Below are positions 7,676 through 16,628 of a stretch of DNA of 48,170 bases, one piece after another (within the stretch, counting starts at the first letter, position 1; each line of letters begins with the position of its first letter). The translations under genes and the position numbers were made by a program. The stretch is from assembly GCA_017413085.1 (NCBI GenBank), contig JAFPVC010000018.1:1-48170 (forward strand), read 5' to 3'. The stretch is from Prevotella sp. GTDB taxonomy: Bacteria > Bacteroidota > Bacteroidia > Bacteroidales > Bacteroidaceae. Under the pieces are notes generated by a model, which worked only from the letters and a program-made list of their open reading frames with translations, ran no database searches and had not been told where the DNA came from.

Positions 7676-9440
7676 ATATTGACTCGTATCTTTCCTTGTC
7701 GTTGAGAAGTTTCACGGCTTCCTGTATCTGTGAGTCATAGGTCAGCGTGCAGGCTATGGCTCCTTTTTGATAATAGTAGGCGGCAATGATGCTCTGCTCT
7801 ATCAGGTGCGAAATGACGGTGCGGTTATTGTCGAGCTCGCGCGAGAGATTATGGCTCAGCTTTGCTTTCAGTGCCTCAAACTCTGGCTGCGCGTCATTAT
7901 AGTATCCCTCAAACTTTGCCATCTGCACCAAGTCGTCGTAGGCACGGCTTGTCTCGCGGTCATACTTGAATCCGCTCTCCATTACACGCTGCTTGAATTC
8001 TGCATAATCCTGGTCGGTGAGGTGAAACTCCGTCGCCGGTGCTATCGCGGGATGGCTGCGCACGTAGTCCATGACGTAGTCGAGCACCACCTCGGTCGAG
8101 TCGTAGCCACCCTGACACAGGTAGCCGGCAATGTTGGGAATGGAGTCAGCCTTCACCTCTATGTCAGGCTTGATGCCTCCGCCGTCGCGCACCGTGCGTC
8201 CGCCCCGTGTCTTGAACTCATGTGTCAGCGAATCGGGGATATGCTCGCGGTAGCCGCCGCCGGTGTGCTTGTAGTTTATGGCCTGTATGCAGCGGCCGCT
8301 GGGGATGAAGTATTTCGATACGGTGAGCTTCAGCGATGCGTCGTGCGGCAGGTCAACGGTCTGCTGAACCAGTCCCTTGCCGAATGTGCGCGTGCCCATT
8401 ACCACGGCTCGGTCAAGGTCTTGCAGCGAACCGCTCGTTATCTCGCTTGCCGAGGCCGTGTTGCCGTTTACCAGCACTACAACCGGCATAATGGTGTCGA
8501 GAGGTTCCGTGTCGGTCTTGTATTCGTTTGTTGAGCGCTTTATCCTGCCCTTGGTAGTCACGATGGTCGTACCCTTCGGCACAAACAGGTTCACTATTTT
8601 CACCGCCTCGTTCAATGCACCGCCGCCATTGTTGCGTAAGTCCACTACAAGGCTTGTCATGCCCTGCGAACGCATGTCTACCAAGGCACGGCGGAAATCG
8701 CGTGAGCAGTTGTCGGTAAACTGTGTCAGCAACACGTAGCCCACGGTCGTGGCGGTGCCGTCAGTGGTAGGGATGAGGCCATAGTAAGGCACTGAAGGCA
8801 TCTGAATGGCCTTGCGGGTAATCTTGAACTTCAGCACCTCGCCGGGTATGCCGCCGGTCTCGTCGTCCTTGCCCTTTTTCTTCTTTGCAGCAATGGCGGC
8901 GTTGTTGTCCGTTTTCTCTCCCGAAGGCCGCAACACCTTGAGCAGGAAAGTGGTGCCTGGCTCGCCGCGCAGGTGGCTTGATACGTATGACACGGTCTTG
9001 CCCACCATTGTAGAGTCATCGACAGACAGTATGACGTCGCCTTTCTTCAGTCCTGCTTCTGCCGCCGGCATACCTTCGTATGGTTCATCGATGATGACGC
9101 GCCCCAGTTTCATGTTCTGCTTTATCAGTGCGCCAATGCCGGCATACTTGCCCGTGAGCATTGTCTTTAGGTCTTTCATTTCCTCAGGCGGATAATACTC
9201 AGTATACGGGTCGAGTGAGCGAAGCATTGAGCGTATGCCTGCTCCCACGGTCACGTCGGCATCGAGCGTGTCCACATACATCATGTCGAGTTGCTTGTAG
9301 ATGGCAGAGAACGTCTCAAGGTTGCGTGCCACGGCGAAGGCATCGTTTTTCTTTTCCTCGGCGCCAGCACTCAAAGACACGGTCATCATTGCAAGCAGCA
9401 AAAGTATTCTTGTGTGTATCATATTCTGTGTTTTCTTCAT
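7668..9440 (-). CDS. C-terminal processing peptidase, S41 family, exported
   Basis: This is a CtpA/Prc-type serine protease of the envelope. A signal peptide (MIHTRILLLLAMMTVSLSAGA) is visible, then a helical region, a PDZ domain (GLKKGDVILSVDDSTMVGK), and the S41 core: VVDLRNNGGGALNEAV, NTASASEITSG with the nucleophile Ser, and RTFGKGLVQ with the general-base Lys 25 residues later, as in E. coli Prc. A C-terminal ~150-residue helical tail follows. The start is the ATG at 9440; the ATG at 9422 also works and leaves a more usual leader. A TTG at 9452 is rejected because it lies within the -7 element (9450-9457). It converges with the Fic gene. Confidence 0.92.
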   Translation of the reverse strand: MKKTQNMIHTRILLLLAMMTVSLSAGAEEKKNDAFAVARNLETFSAIYKQLDMMYVDTLDADVTVGAGIRSMLRSLDPYTEYYPPEEMKDLKTMLTGKYAGIGALIKQNMKLGRVIIDEPYEGMPAAEAGLKKGDVILSVDDSTMVGKTVSYVSSHLRGEPGTTFLLKVLRPSGEKTDNNAAIAAKKKKGKDDETGGIPGEVLKFKITRKAIQMPSVPYYGLIPTTDGTATTVGYVLLTQFTDNCSRDFRRALVDMRSQGMTSLVVDLRNNGGGALNEAVKIVNLFVPKGTTIVTTKGRIKRSTNEYKTDTEPLDTIMPVVVLVNGNTASASEITSGSLQDLDRAVVMGTRTFGKGLVQQTVDLPHDASLKLTVSKYFIPSGRCIQAINYKHTGGGYREHIPDSLTHEFKTRGGRTVRDGGGIKPDIEVKADSIPNIAGYLCQGGYDSTEVVLDYVMDYVRSHPAIAPATEFHLTDQDYAEFKQRVMESGFKYDRETSRAYDDLVQMAKFEGYYNDAQPEFEALKAKLSHNLSRELDNNRTVISHLIEQSIIAAYYYQKGAIACTLTYDSQIQEAVKLLNDKERYESILK

Positions 9441-9449
9441 CTCAATATG

Positions 9450-9457
9450 CAAAGGTA
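9450..9457 (-). promoter_or_regulatory. -7 promoter element for the S41 protease
   Basis: TACCTTTG on the minus strand, about 10 nt before the first ATG and about 28 nt before the second. Confidence 0.6.
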
Positions 9458-9502
9458 ATAAAAATCTGTGAAATCACAACGTATTCCACCGTTTATTTTA
9501 CA

Positions 9503-11314
9503 TTATTTATTTTTATTATGATAGACAGAAGTGTTCATCAGACTATCATAATCGAGAGCATTGTCTTCTGCCAGAAAGCGGTGGTATGGCCGGTATTGGC
9601 TGTTAAGAATATCTTCGTCTGGCCGGTAGTATGGAGTATTCACTCTGCCCAGCGTCAGCATCATCTGTCCTATGAGGTCGTGGCTGTATGGGCGATCCTT
9701 CGCCAGAATCAGAGATTTGGCAACTTCTTGGTAGCAGGCTTTGTAGCTGTCTGACATCCAGATGACGCACGGTACGTCATGTATGCAATGCAGATACTGC
9801 GCTTTCATGTTTTTGTCCATAGGTGGACGGTTGGTTTTGTCGCGGTAGTCATATACCTCCTCTCCGTGGTCGGAAAGGAACACTATGACGGCACGGCGGT
9901 TGCGAAAGATGTCGTAGAGCTGTCCCAGGGTCTTGTCGGTCTGTCTAACAGCATTGTCGTAGTCGGCTATGAGTTGCCGTTTTTCTTCGTTGAGCCACGG
10001 TTCTTTGCGCTTGATGTCGGCGGCAGTGAATACTTTATCCTCGTCGGGACTCTTGTCGGCAAAGTGGAAGTGTTGTCCATAAAGGTGCAGTATGGTGAAT
10101 GTCTTTTTACCCATGTCTTTCAACCTTTCTGCTACGGTGGCGGGCATCTCTTGGTCATAATGCCATAGATCGTCAGACGTGTAGTTGAAACATAATGGTG
10201 CAACCTTTGTTGAGTATAGCTCATAGAACGAGCCGCTGTAGTGCCGGTCAGTACCGCGTTGATTGTCAAACACAGCTGTGCGATAGCCTGCTATATGGAA
10301 CAACTGCGGCCAGAAAGCGGAATTGTTCCACTCTTCTGATTTTGACAGGTTGTTGAGCGACAGCATGTTTTTCATTGCTGGTGTGGTATAACGGAATGGC
10401 GTCATCATGTCACGGAGCATCACTATGTTTCCCCTCTCCAACTCGCTCTGCATGCAGGGCGTGGTGGGCAGATAGTAACCATATACCTGTGCATGATGCT
10501 TGATGAAACTCTCTCCGATTACGAACACCACGTCAAGGCTGTCTTCACTGCATGTCGCAGCATGGGTATCACAATGGGTTTTGGCTACGACACCATAGAA
10601 CATCTCTGACTGCTTGCTTTTTTCCTCTATGCCGTCGAGAGCCACCACAATCGTAGAAATAGTATTCTGTTCGCAGAGCAAGTCGATGTACTGGTAGCTG
10701 TAAGCCGACATTATGGCGAAAGGCGCCATGGCTATCGCTAAAAGAGTGACGAGGAGTTTGACGATGTGTTTTTGCAACACCTTATGCCTGTATTTTGACC
10801 ACAGCCATTCCGCAGCGGCTATTGCACAAACGATGCCTCCTGCCTTGATTGCGTATTTCGCTCCCTGCCATGTTAGAAGAAAAGAACGCGCAAACCCATC
10901 AGCTTCGGTAGAATTTGTTTCAAGCAACATGCTGATGGTCTCGGCAGAAATACCTGTATCAAATGTCCATAGCAGAAATCGTCTTGTTATGAAACTGATT
11001 ATCAGGAGTGCGTACCACACCACGCACAACGCAGATGTGGTATGCCGCAGATGTGTCTTTGCCAACATGTTGACAAGGACGCATGCTGCGCATGCAATTC
11101 CTATGGTGTAATATAGATCGTTGCGTGCGTAAGCTGGAGCGTATTCAGGGTCGAACATGAATAGATTCATCCACCCAGTTATGTAGCTTACAGGACTGTC
11201 AGGGTTTAGACACGTTGGACTCAGCAGCACCACTGTGGTGACAAAGAGTGGTAGGCAGTATACTACTGCTCCGATGGTGTAGTGCCACACAGTCCGCAAT
11301 ATATTTTTCAGCAT
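9503..11314 (-). CDS. Inner-membrane phosphoethanolamine-transferase-like enzyme (sulfatase fold)
   Basis: A 603-aa protein of the EptA/EptC/OpgE class. These transfer phosphoethanolamine to lipid A or other surface glycans in the periplasm. The N-terminal ~200 residues hold several hydrophobic segments (for example IGAVVYCLPLFVTTVVLL). The C-terminal alkaline-phosphatase-like domain has VVFVIGESFIKHHAQVYGY, the RYTTPAMKN segment expected to carry the nucleophilic Thr, LHLYGQHFHF and VIVFLSDHGEEVYDY for metal binding. The substrate cannot be assigned. A -7 element (TAATTTTG, 11343-11350) lies 29 nt upstream. Confidence 0.85.
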   Translation of the reverse strand: MLKNILRTVWHYTIGAVVYCLPLFVTTVVLLSPTCLNPDSPVSYITGWMNLFMFDPEYAPAYARNDLYYTIGIACAACVLVNMLAKTHLRHTTSALCVVWYALLIISFITRRFLLWTFDTGISAETISMLLETNSTEADGFARSFLLTWQGAKYAIKAGGIVCAIAAAEWLWSKYRHKVLQKHIVKLLVTLLAIAMAPFAIMSAYSYQYIDLLCEQNTISTIVVALDGIEEKSKQSEMFYGVVAKTHCDTHAATCSEDSLDVVFVIGESFIKHHAQVYGYYLPTTPCMQSELERGNIVMLRDMMTPFRYTTPAMKNMLSLNNLSKSEEWNNSAFWPQLFHIAGYRTAVFDNQRGTDRHYSGSFYELYSTKVAPLCFNYTSDDLWHYDQEMPATVAERLKDMGKKTFTILHLYGQHFHFADKSPDEDKVFTAADIKRKEPWLNEEKRQLIADYDNAVRQTDKTLGQLYDIFRNRRAVIVFLSDHGEEVYDYRDKTNRPPMDKNMKAQYLHCIHDVPCVIWMSDSYKACYQEVAKSLILAKDRPYSHDLIGQMMLTLGRVNTPYYRPDEDILNSQYRPYHRFLAEDNALDYDSLMNTSVYHNKNK

Positions 11315-11473
11315 ATAAAAAACTGTTATGGTTTTTGGTTGGCAAAATTACTTATATTTAATCAAAAAAACGAATGGAGTTGGCAAAAAAAACAAATTTG
11401 TAATCAAAAAAAGGCTTTGTGAGGCTTTTTTCTATGTTTTTTCACATAAAACGAAAAAAAAAACGAAAAAAAT

Positions 11474-11504
11474 TTTGCAGTTTCAAAATAATGTAGTACC
11501 TTTG
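11474..11504 (+). promoter_or_regulatory. Promoter of tRNA-Asn
   Basis: -33 TTTG (11474-11477) and -7 TACCTTTG (11497-11504) are separated by 19 bp. This is a near-perfect Bacteroidetes promoter. Confidence 0.8.
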
Positions 11505-11522
11505 CACTCGCAATTCAGAAAT

Positions 11523-11596
11523 GCTTCCTTAGCTCAGTTGGTTAGAGCATCTGACTGTTAATCAGGGGGTCCTTGGTTCAAGCCCAAGAGGGAGCG
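11523..11596 (+). tRNA. tRNA-Asn (anticodon GTT)
   Basis: A full cloverleaf can be folded by eye: acceptor GCTTCCT/AGGGAGC (one wobble), D stem GCTC/GAGC, anticodon stem TCTGA/TCAGG with loop CTGTTAA, and T stem CTTGG/CCAAG with loop TTCAAGC. The discriminator is G and CCA is not encoded. It has its own promoter and terminator. Accessory DNA begins just downstream, but I see no duplicated tRNA 3' end in the window. Confidence 0.95.
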
Positions 11597-11607
11597 CACG
11601 AATAGTT

Positions 11608-11640
11608 AAGCACTTACGAGAAATCGCAAGTGCTTTTTTC
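11608..11640 (+). terminator. Terminator of tRNA-Asn
   Basis: A stem of AGCACTT and AAGTGCT, extended inside by CGA/TCG, is followed by a T run. Confidence 0.85.
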
Positions 11641-11645
11641 TTTTC

Positions 11646-11677
11646 TTCTATTTCTCCACATTTAAGAAAACTCATTT
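11646..11677. repeat. 32-bp imperfect direct repeat, left copy
   Basis: 28 of 32 bases match 18189-18220: 14 identical bases at each end and 4 different in the middle. The two copies bracket the ncRNA/methyltransferase/helicase operon, immediately after the tRNA terminator. Confidence 0.6.
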
Positions 11678-11679
11678 AC

Positions 11680-12043
11680 TCACTCTATCAGGTCGAGCCA
11701 ATAGCATGGTTTCACATGGATGGTTTTGCCGTTCCTTTCCACAAGTTCATTGTCGTCAAAGAAAATATCACCAAAGGTGGTCTTACGGCCTTTGTTGTCC
11801 TTGAATATATGCTCTCGGCCTTTTTCATTTGCTTTATTTTCCTTCGACCTTATTGAAGAAAGGTTGAAGGTAGATATGAAGAACAGATTCCTATGTTCCT
11901 CAATGCTGTGGAAACACGACCGTGTAGATTTGATCTTTCTTCGGATCCATCCTTGAGACTTTCAAGCCTCTCTCTCTAAAATCCTTCTCTAATTTTTCTA
12001 ACATCTCTTTTGGTGACATTTTCTGTTGTGATTTCTCTTCCAT
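11680..12043 (-). pseudogene. Frameshifted small gene of unknown function
   Basis: From the ATG at 12043 a 47-aa frame reads MEEKSQQKMSPKEMLEKLEK and stops at 11900 with PQH. A second frame, open across the junction, continues with EEHRNLFFISTFNLSSIRSK and ends KPCYWLDLIE at 11680. Joining them by one frame change near 11900-11910 gives a coherent ~120-aa charged protein. A -7 element (TATATTTG) sits at 12132-12139. The family is not recognised. A copy of its 3' end (YWLDLIE) is found at 31653-31672, which supports it having been a real gene. A true two-gene arrangement or a sequencing error is possible. Confidence 0.5.
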
Positions 12044-12131
12044 AGTCTGTATTCTTTATATAATTGTTGTAAAGTTTCTTATGAGCGCAGATACCGGGGC
12101 ATTACGTTTCTTTACAGAAAAATTCATATTG

Positions 12132-12139
12132 CAAATATA
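12132..12139 (-). promoter_or_regulatory. -7 promoter element for the frameshifted gene
   Basis: TATATTTG on the minus strand, about 90 nt before the ATG at 12043. Confidence 0.45.
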
Positions 12140-12231
12140 GGTATGTTCTATAAATTTTCTTTAGTATGCCACTTGTGGCAGAAATCTATCAAATCTGTTC
12201 AAGTCTTTCATTTATTTTGAGTGATTTGAGT

Positions 12232-12346
12232 AATTTTGAATGATTTGGCTTTGGCTTTCCCCTTCTGGCCGCCGACCGTTGGTTCCCCTTCTGGCCGCCG
12301 AGCTAAACCTTCTCGCCGAAGGCGATAATAAATAGAAGTCCTCTAT
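12232..12346 (+). repeat. GC-rich dispersed repeat, copy 1
   Basis: About 100 bp containing CCCCTTCTGGCCGCCGA twice and a small CCTTC/GAAGG hairpin. It is nearly identical, in inverted orientation, to 48055-48160 at the window end (one clear base difference over the core). It is far richer in GC than its surroundings and runs into the tail of the DUF1848 operon. Confidence 0.85.
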
Positions 12347-12426
12347 ACTTATTTTCTTTCTGTCTACACAAGAAATCATCCTACTAATGTATGAACATGC
12401 CGTTTGGGTATATGAAGCGGTTTTAA

Positions 12427-13473
12427 TCATTCTATGATACTTTCGCTTTCATCATTGTGCTTGTCTTTATTTCTCAACACACATTCCTTACTTGTGTTAG
12501 CATAGCAATATACGCAAAAATGACGGCAAGTGTTATACATACCTATGTCCTTGCTTATCATGCAACCGCATGTCTTTCTTTGTCCCTTATCCTTCAAGTT
12601 CTTTGCATTCTCAAGAATCTGAGGTACTTCTCCAAACAAATCACGTTCAGGCAATATACCTGTATGCAGATAATATATTAATTCCTTGTCATCCACAAAG
12701 AGGCGTTTCATCAGTTCTCCGTCTATACAGCAATTATGTTCTATGCTATATTGTGACAAATCTATATCTTCCGCACAAGTGGCCATCTGCAGATTCCAAC
12801 CATCCTGTTTCCAGACTTCACGCATCTTCACAAGTCCTTCTATGATTTCTCGCCTCTGTACGTTAGTCATCTCTGCTTGTTCCACATTTTCTTTTGTAAA
12901 GAAAGTGGTGTCCTTCACAAGGTTGCTCTGCACTTTGCGATAGGCTTTCACATCCACAAAGCTGAATACAAGTTTATCAGTATGTCCTTTCAGTTCATTG
13001 CCAATATGCCAAATACGAGTCAGAAGCATACGCGGTGTTAATTGTGAAGTGACAATCAAGGGGTCGAAACGCCATATAACCCTTTCCTTGCCAATAAGCC
13101 CCGACAATTTCTTGAAAGTCTCTATGCGTTTGGCCACAGGTGGAACGTTCGGCTCAAAACCTTCCTGCATATAGTCATTTAGCGTCACTTGGAAATAATA
13201 ATGTATCCCGCGCTTATCAAGTTCTGGCAGATATGGAATAATCGGCTCTGGATTCTTTGTCCAGAACACAACCACTTTGCAGTTCTTGAATGATATATAC
13301 ATCGGCTTCTGATTGAACGGATTATACCACACGCAATATCCTTTTTCCAAACGGTTGAAAAACCACTTGGCATAAAAAGCAGGAATGTCCGTTGAGCGGC
13401 TTGCTGAAATGATTACAGGTGCAGTTGCTTCAACTTGTGTGCCTTGATCTGTCGTGATAAAAACTTTATCCAT
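12427..13473 (-). CDS. DUF1848-family protein with C-terminal cysteine cluster
   Basis: A 348-aa member of the DUF1848 family, known only as putative Fe-S/radical-SAM-like proteins. The N-terminal hallmark ISASRSTDIPAFYAKWFFNR, then VVFWTKNPEP and VIWRFDPL, are present. The C-terminus has CGCMISKDIGMY followed by CRHFCVYCYAN, giving cysteines near 302, 304, 316, 320 and 323, suited to a metal cluster. Start ATG at 13473, overlapping the stop of the upstream gene by 8 bp (translational coupling). An upstream TTG at 13506 is less likely. It is the last gene of a four-gene operon. The actual chemistry and target are unknown. Confidence 0.85.
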   Translation of the reverse strand: MDKVFITTDQGTQVEATAPVIISASRSTDIPAFYAKWFFNRLEKGYCVWYNPFNQKPMYISFKNCKVVVFWTKNPEPIIPYLPELDKRGIHYYFQVTLNDYMQEGFEPNVPPVAKRIETFKKLSGLIGKERVIWRFDPLIVTSQLTPRMLLTRIWHIGNELKGHTDKLVFSFVDVKAYRKVQSNLVKDTTFFTKENVEQAEMTNVQRREIIEGLVKMREVWKQDGWNLQMATCAEDIDLSQYSIEHNCCIDGELMKRLFVDDKELIYYLHTGILPERDLFGEVPQILENAKNLKDKGQRKTCGCMISKDIGMYNTCRHFCVYCYANTSKECVLRNKDKHNDESESIIE

Positions 13474-15550
13474 AGATACGATGAAGTTTTTGAGTAATCT
13501 TTTCAATAATTACCTTATCGTAATGTTTTTTTTCCAAAAAACGTGCCAAGGCATTAATTACACTATAGTTGTCTCGATTTGCTTTAGCATAATATTTTGA
13601 TCTTTCGCCTTTCATGTATTCCTCTTGAAACCATACTAAATCTTCATGAAAAGATTTTCTTAATTTCTCAGGAATATCATCGATTATCTGTTCCCATGCC
13701 TTATTATCAGAATAAAAATATTGTTTTACAGAATATCCTTTGGCTTCTGAAATTATATCTTTTTCAACAGGGAAAAGAGTAGGTTCTGCTTTTTTCTCTT
13801 TTTGTTTTTTCGTTCTTCTTGTTTGTTTTGCGTTGCTAAAATAAGGATGTAAAGCATCTTTTAATTTTTTATAGACTTTTGTGTTTTTATTTATTCTTTC
13901 TGAAAGTCTTTCTATAAATTCATGTCCATCATTAGTTTCTTGCAGAGTTAATTCTATTCTTTCTGAGATTTCTGGTTTTATATCTATTCCTTTCAGTTTA
14001 TCATAGACTTGTGTCTTTAGTGTTATGTCGTCCTTTCCATTGTCTATTTCTATTGGGTCAGAGATTACGCAAGAATCTTCATCAGGAATCCTCTGTGTTG
14101 GATCTTCACCTAACAGTTGACCATAGATTTCTTTATACACCTCTGCAATATACTTCCTGTCATCTGAGGCAAAAAGAATGTCTGTAAAATCCCTTGTAAG
14201 ATTTGCAAAGCCATTCAGTTCACCATAAAAAGCAAATGCTAATTTGTAGTCAGACATTGATTTCCCTTGCATGAATTTGCGCAGTTGTTCCCAATCACTA
14301 CCTTTGGCTATCACTGCTGCAATAGACGAGAACACATTATCTTTCCAAGATACATTTGCTTCTTGTCCTCTAACATATCTTCTCATTTGGTTTAGTTCTG
14401 TTTTCGCATAACTATCATCCCAAGAATCCCCATAGACGGCTTTTGCTTTCCTCGTTATATCATCAGAAAGTAATTCTGCAAAAGTACTTACCTTTCCATT
14501 GTAACTTTTTGATGTTAAAACATCATTACACCATACTTTTACTAATGTTCCCTCTACTTCGTCTCTCAAACTGCCATTGGCAATTTTGCTTAATGAACTA
14601 TCTACCACTACAACTTCTTCAGCAGATGGCAACAACGGATTCCGATTCTTTTGTTCAGTTTGTTCAAGTTTTTGTTCTTCTTTTTTTAGCCATTCAATAG
14701 CGTAGTTATTGTCGTCTGTGGCATATTCTAAAGAATGAATGATGCTTTCTTTGTTATTCATCTTGAATGGAAAGCTTACGTCAAGACGCATTAAATCGCT
14801 TATTACCTTTTCAACGTTTACGGTACTCACAATCACATCTTGTAAATATAGAACTACAGGGTCGTTCTTCTGCAACTCATTGAAAAGAGTCGTCAATTTC
14901 TCTTGTTGTAGAATGGTTGGCGTTCTCGATTCTGATGACAAAACAGAGGAAAAGATGTTTCGTAATTCTTGAAGAATATTTGCTTGTTTGGTGATTTCTG
15001 GAATGTTTGATAACAGGGTTCCAATGTAATATCCATAAAGAAACCCTTTCAATCTGTTAATTCGGAAGTCACTTTCAACAGCCTTTGTATTTAACGGTAT
15101 GTCAACCCTTATTTCTTTATCATATCCTATTGGATAGTCTTGTATAAAAAGCCGTTGACGATACAATGTCAACATCTTTGTTTCAAGACTACTGTCAGAT
15201 AAAGACAAAGCTACTACTTTGTCCTGAGAATTAAAGAAGATAAACCTTGTACGCCATGGGGATAGGTAAATTGTATGATCACAATAAAAAACCCCTTCGG
15301 TTACTTGAGGGAATGATTCATTTGTCGTAATTTCTACCAACATAGGATGATCCTCCAAATCACTTAAAGGTCTAACGAATGAGAAGGGAGCGCTATATAG
15401 CATAATAGCATTGTCGTTATCATTCTCTTCCACCTCTGTCCATCTTGAATAACCAAAGCCTCTAATTGAATAAAATGCTTTGGGTGAGATACTTTCGCTC
15501 GACAAAATATTATTAAAGTTGAGCGTTGATGTAGGAATATAGAGTTTCAT
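13466..15550 (-). CDS. 694-aa protein of unknown function in helicase operon
   Basis: I do not recognise this protein. The N-terminus (MKLYIPTSTLNFNNILSSES) leads into a beta-rich ~150-residue part. A mostly helical middle and a Lys-rich stretch (QTRRTKKQKEKKAEPTLFP, residues ~600-620) follow, then a basic C-terminus with YMKGERSKYYAKANRDN. No signal peptide, membrane segment, or classical nuclease or Walker motif is evident by eye. It starts 3 nt after the helicase stop and overlaps the DUF1848 gene by 8 bp, so it is almost certainly made together with them. It is probably the operon-specific component that works with the helicase. The DNA is AT-rich compared with the core. Confidence 0.75.
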   Translation of the reverse strand: MKLYIPTSTLNFNNILSSESISPKAFYSIRGFGYSRWTEVEENDNDNAIMLYSAPFSFVRPLSDLEDHPMLVEITTNESFPQVTEGVFYCDHTIYLSPWRTRFIFFNSQDKVVALSLSDSSLETKMLTLYRQRLFIQDYPIGYDKEIRVDIPLNTKAVESDFRINRLKGFLYGYYIGTLLSNIPEITKQANILQELRNIFSSVLSSESRTPTILQQEKLTTLFNELQKNDPVVLYLQDVIVSTVNVEKVISDLMRLDVSFPFKMNNKESIIHSLEYATDDNNYAIEWLKKEEQKLEQTEQKNRNPLLPSAEEVVVVDSSLSKIANGSLRDEVEGTLVKVWCNDVLTSKSYNGKVSTFAELLSDDITRKAKAVYGDSWDDSYAKTELNQMRRYVRGQEANVSWKDNVFSSIAAVIAKGSDWEQLRKFMQGKSMSDYKLAFAFYGELNGFANLTRDFTDILFASDDRKYIAEVYKEIYGQLLGEDPTQRIPDEDSCVISDPIEIDNGKDDITLKTQVYDKLKGIDIKPEISERIELTLQETNDGHEFIERLSERINKNTKVYKKLKDALHPYFSNAKQTRRTKKQKEKKAEPTLFPVEKDIISEAKGYSVKQYFYSDNKAWEQIIDDIPEKLRKSFHEDLVWFQEEYMKGERSKYYAKANRDNYSVINALARFLEKKHYDKVIIEKITQKLHRIYG

Positions 15551-15553
15551 AGC

Positions 15554-16621
15554 TTATATGTCTTCAACTTCTTCTGTTTCTGTTATCTTGTAATAAGTAG
15601 GAGATATTTCGCTGATAGGCTGCGGCAGTTGACCACTATACAGAACATATAGATAGCGATATGTACGTGTCATTGCCACATATAAAGCCTTGCTGCTAGA
15701 ACCTCTGTCGTCTGTAAAGGCTTCTATGCATGGAAGAAATACTGTTTCAAACTGTAGTCCTTTAGCACTATGATATGTCATCAGTTTAGGATTAGTGGTA
15801 GAAAAGTCAAGGGTGTCAATATTGTTACGAAAATCTGCTCTATCATTATATCTCATTTCATAATCGACGCCTATTTTATCAAACATTTCCCCAACAGCTT
15901 GAACCATATCATTGTGAGGTAGAAGTATAGCGACATCTGTCAAGTCTTTGCGCTTAATGATGTTGCTGATAGCTTTTACTTGTTCTTTCATACTCGGATA
16001 TCTTAGAACTAAAGGCATGGCTTTCTCTGGACTTTTGTAAGTACTTTCGAGGAAAGGGTCTAAACCAACTCCTATTTTTTGAACGAATCGGGCAACAGTT
16101 ATTGGCAGCCTGTAGTTGCGATATAATCCAAATTGCTTGGGACGGTTTTGTCTTGGCAGCAGTTCGCTTATTGCTTCCACTGGCATAGTATCTTTTAATC
16201 CTTCATAAATTGACTGAGCAGTATCACCAAAAAAAAAGAAATGTTTGTTGGTCGCATTAATGAATTCTTTTATCTCATTTTCGTCAAAATCTTGAATCTC
16301 ATCCACTATCATATAGTCAGAAGATGGACAATCCTTGCGATGTTTCCAAATCCAATGGTAAACAAATTGGTTTTTTAACCCTAATTCACGTCTGCCAGAA
16401 TTCATATAATGGCACAATGCTTTTGTAAAAACGACAATCTGGTAATCGCTACCTCGTTCTTTCTGTATTCGCTGAGCTTTGATAAGTGCTAAAACAGACT
16501 TACCACTACCTGCACAGCCAGTTACGAGACACGATTTGTCTAACGTTGCCATAAGAACCTTAATCTGATCCTCATCAAGTTCTGACTCTTTAATCATCCA
16601 GTCTTTTTTCATAGTTATCAT
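15554..16621 (-). CDS. Small superfamily 1 (UvrD-like) helicase/ATPase
   Basis: A 355-aa SF1 ATPase, about half the length of UvrD/Rep. Walker A is GCAGSGKS (residues 35-42), Walker B VDEIQD (106-111), motif III GDTAQSIYEG, motif IV-like YRNYRLP, and the late motifs are YHSAKGLQFETVFLP and YVAMTRTYRYLYV. The size implies that the 1B/2B subdomains of UvrD are missing or very short. This resembles compact helicases in defence operons such as GajB, though that is only a family-level analogy. Start ATG at 16621 (a second at 16612). It lies 7 nt after the methyltransferase-like gene and 3 nt before the 694-aa gene. Confidence 0.88.
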   Translation of the reverse strand: MITMKKDWMIKESELDEDQIKVLMATLDKSCLVTGCAGSGKSVLALIKAQRIQKERGSDYQIVVFTKALCHYMNSGRRELGLKNQFVYHWIWKHRKDCPSSDYMIVDEIQDFDENEIKEFINATNKHFFFFGDTAQSIYEGLKDTMPVEAISELLPRQNRPKQFGLYRNYRLPITVARFVQKIGVGLDPFLESTYKSPEKAMPLVLRYPSMKEQVKAISNIIKRKDLTDVAILLPHNDMVQAVGEMFDKIGVDYEMRYNDRADFRNNIDTLDFSTTNPKLMTYHSAKGLQFETVFLPCIEAFTDDRGSSSKALYVAMTRTYRYLYVLYSGQLPQPISEISPTYYKITETEEVEDI

Positions 16622-16628
16622 TTATTTT

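Noticed and set aside
12212-12430. 72-aa frame overlapping the DUF1848 stop (ATGA)
   Set aside because: Its second half runs through the GC-rich dispersed repeat, and nothing supports it as a protein beyond the overlap.
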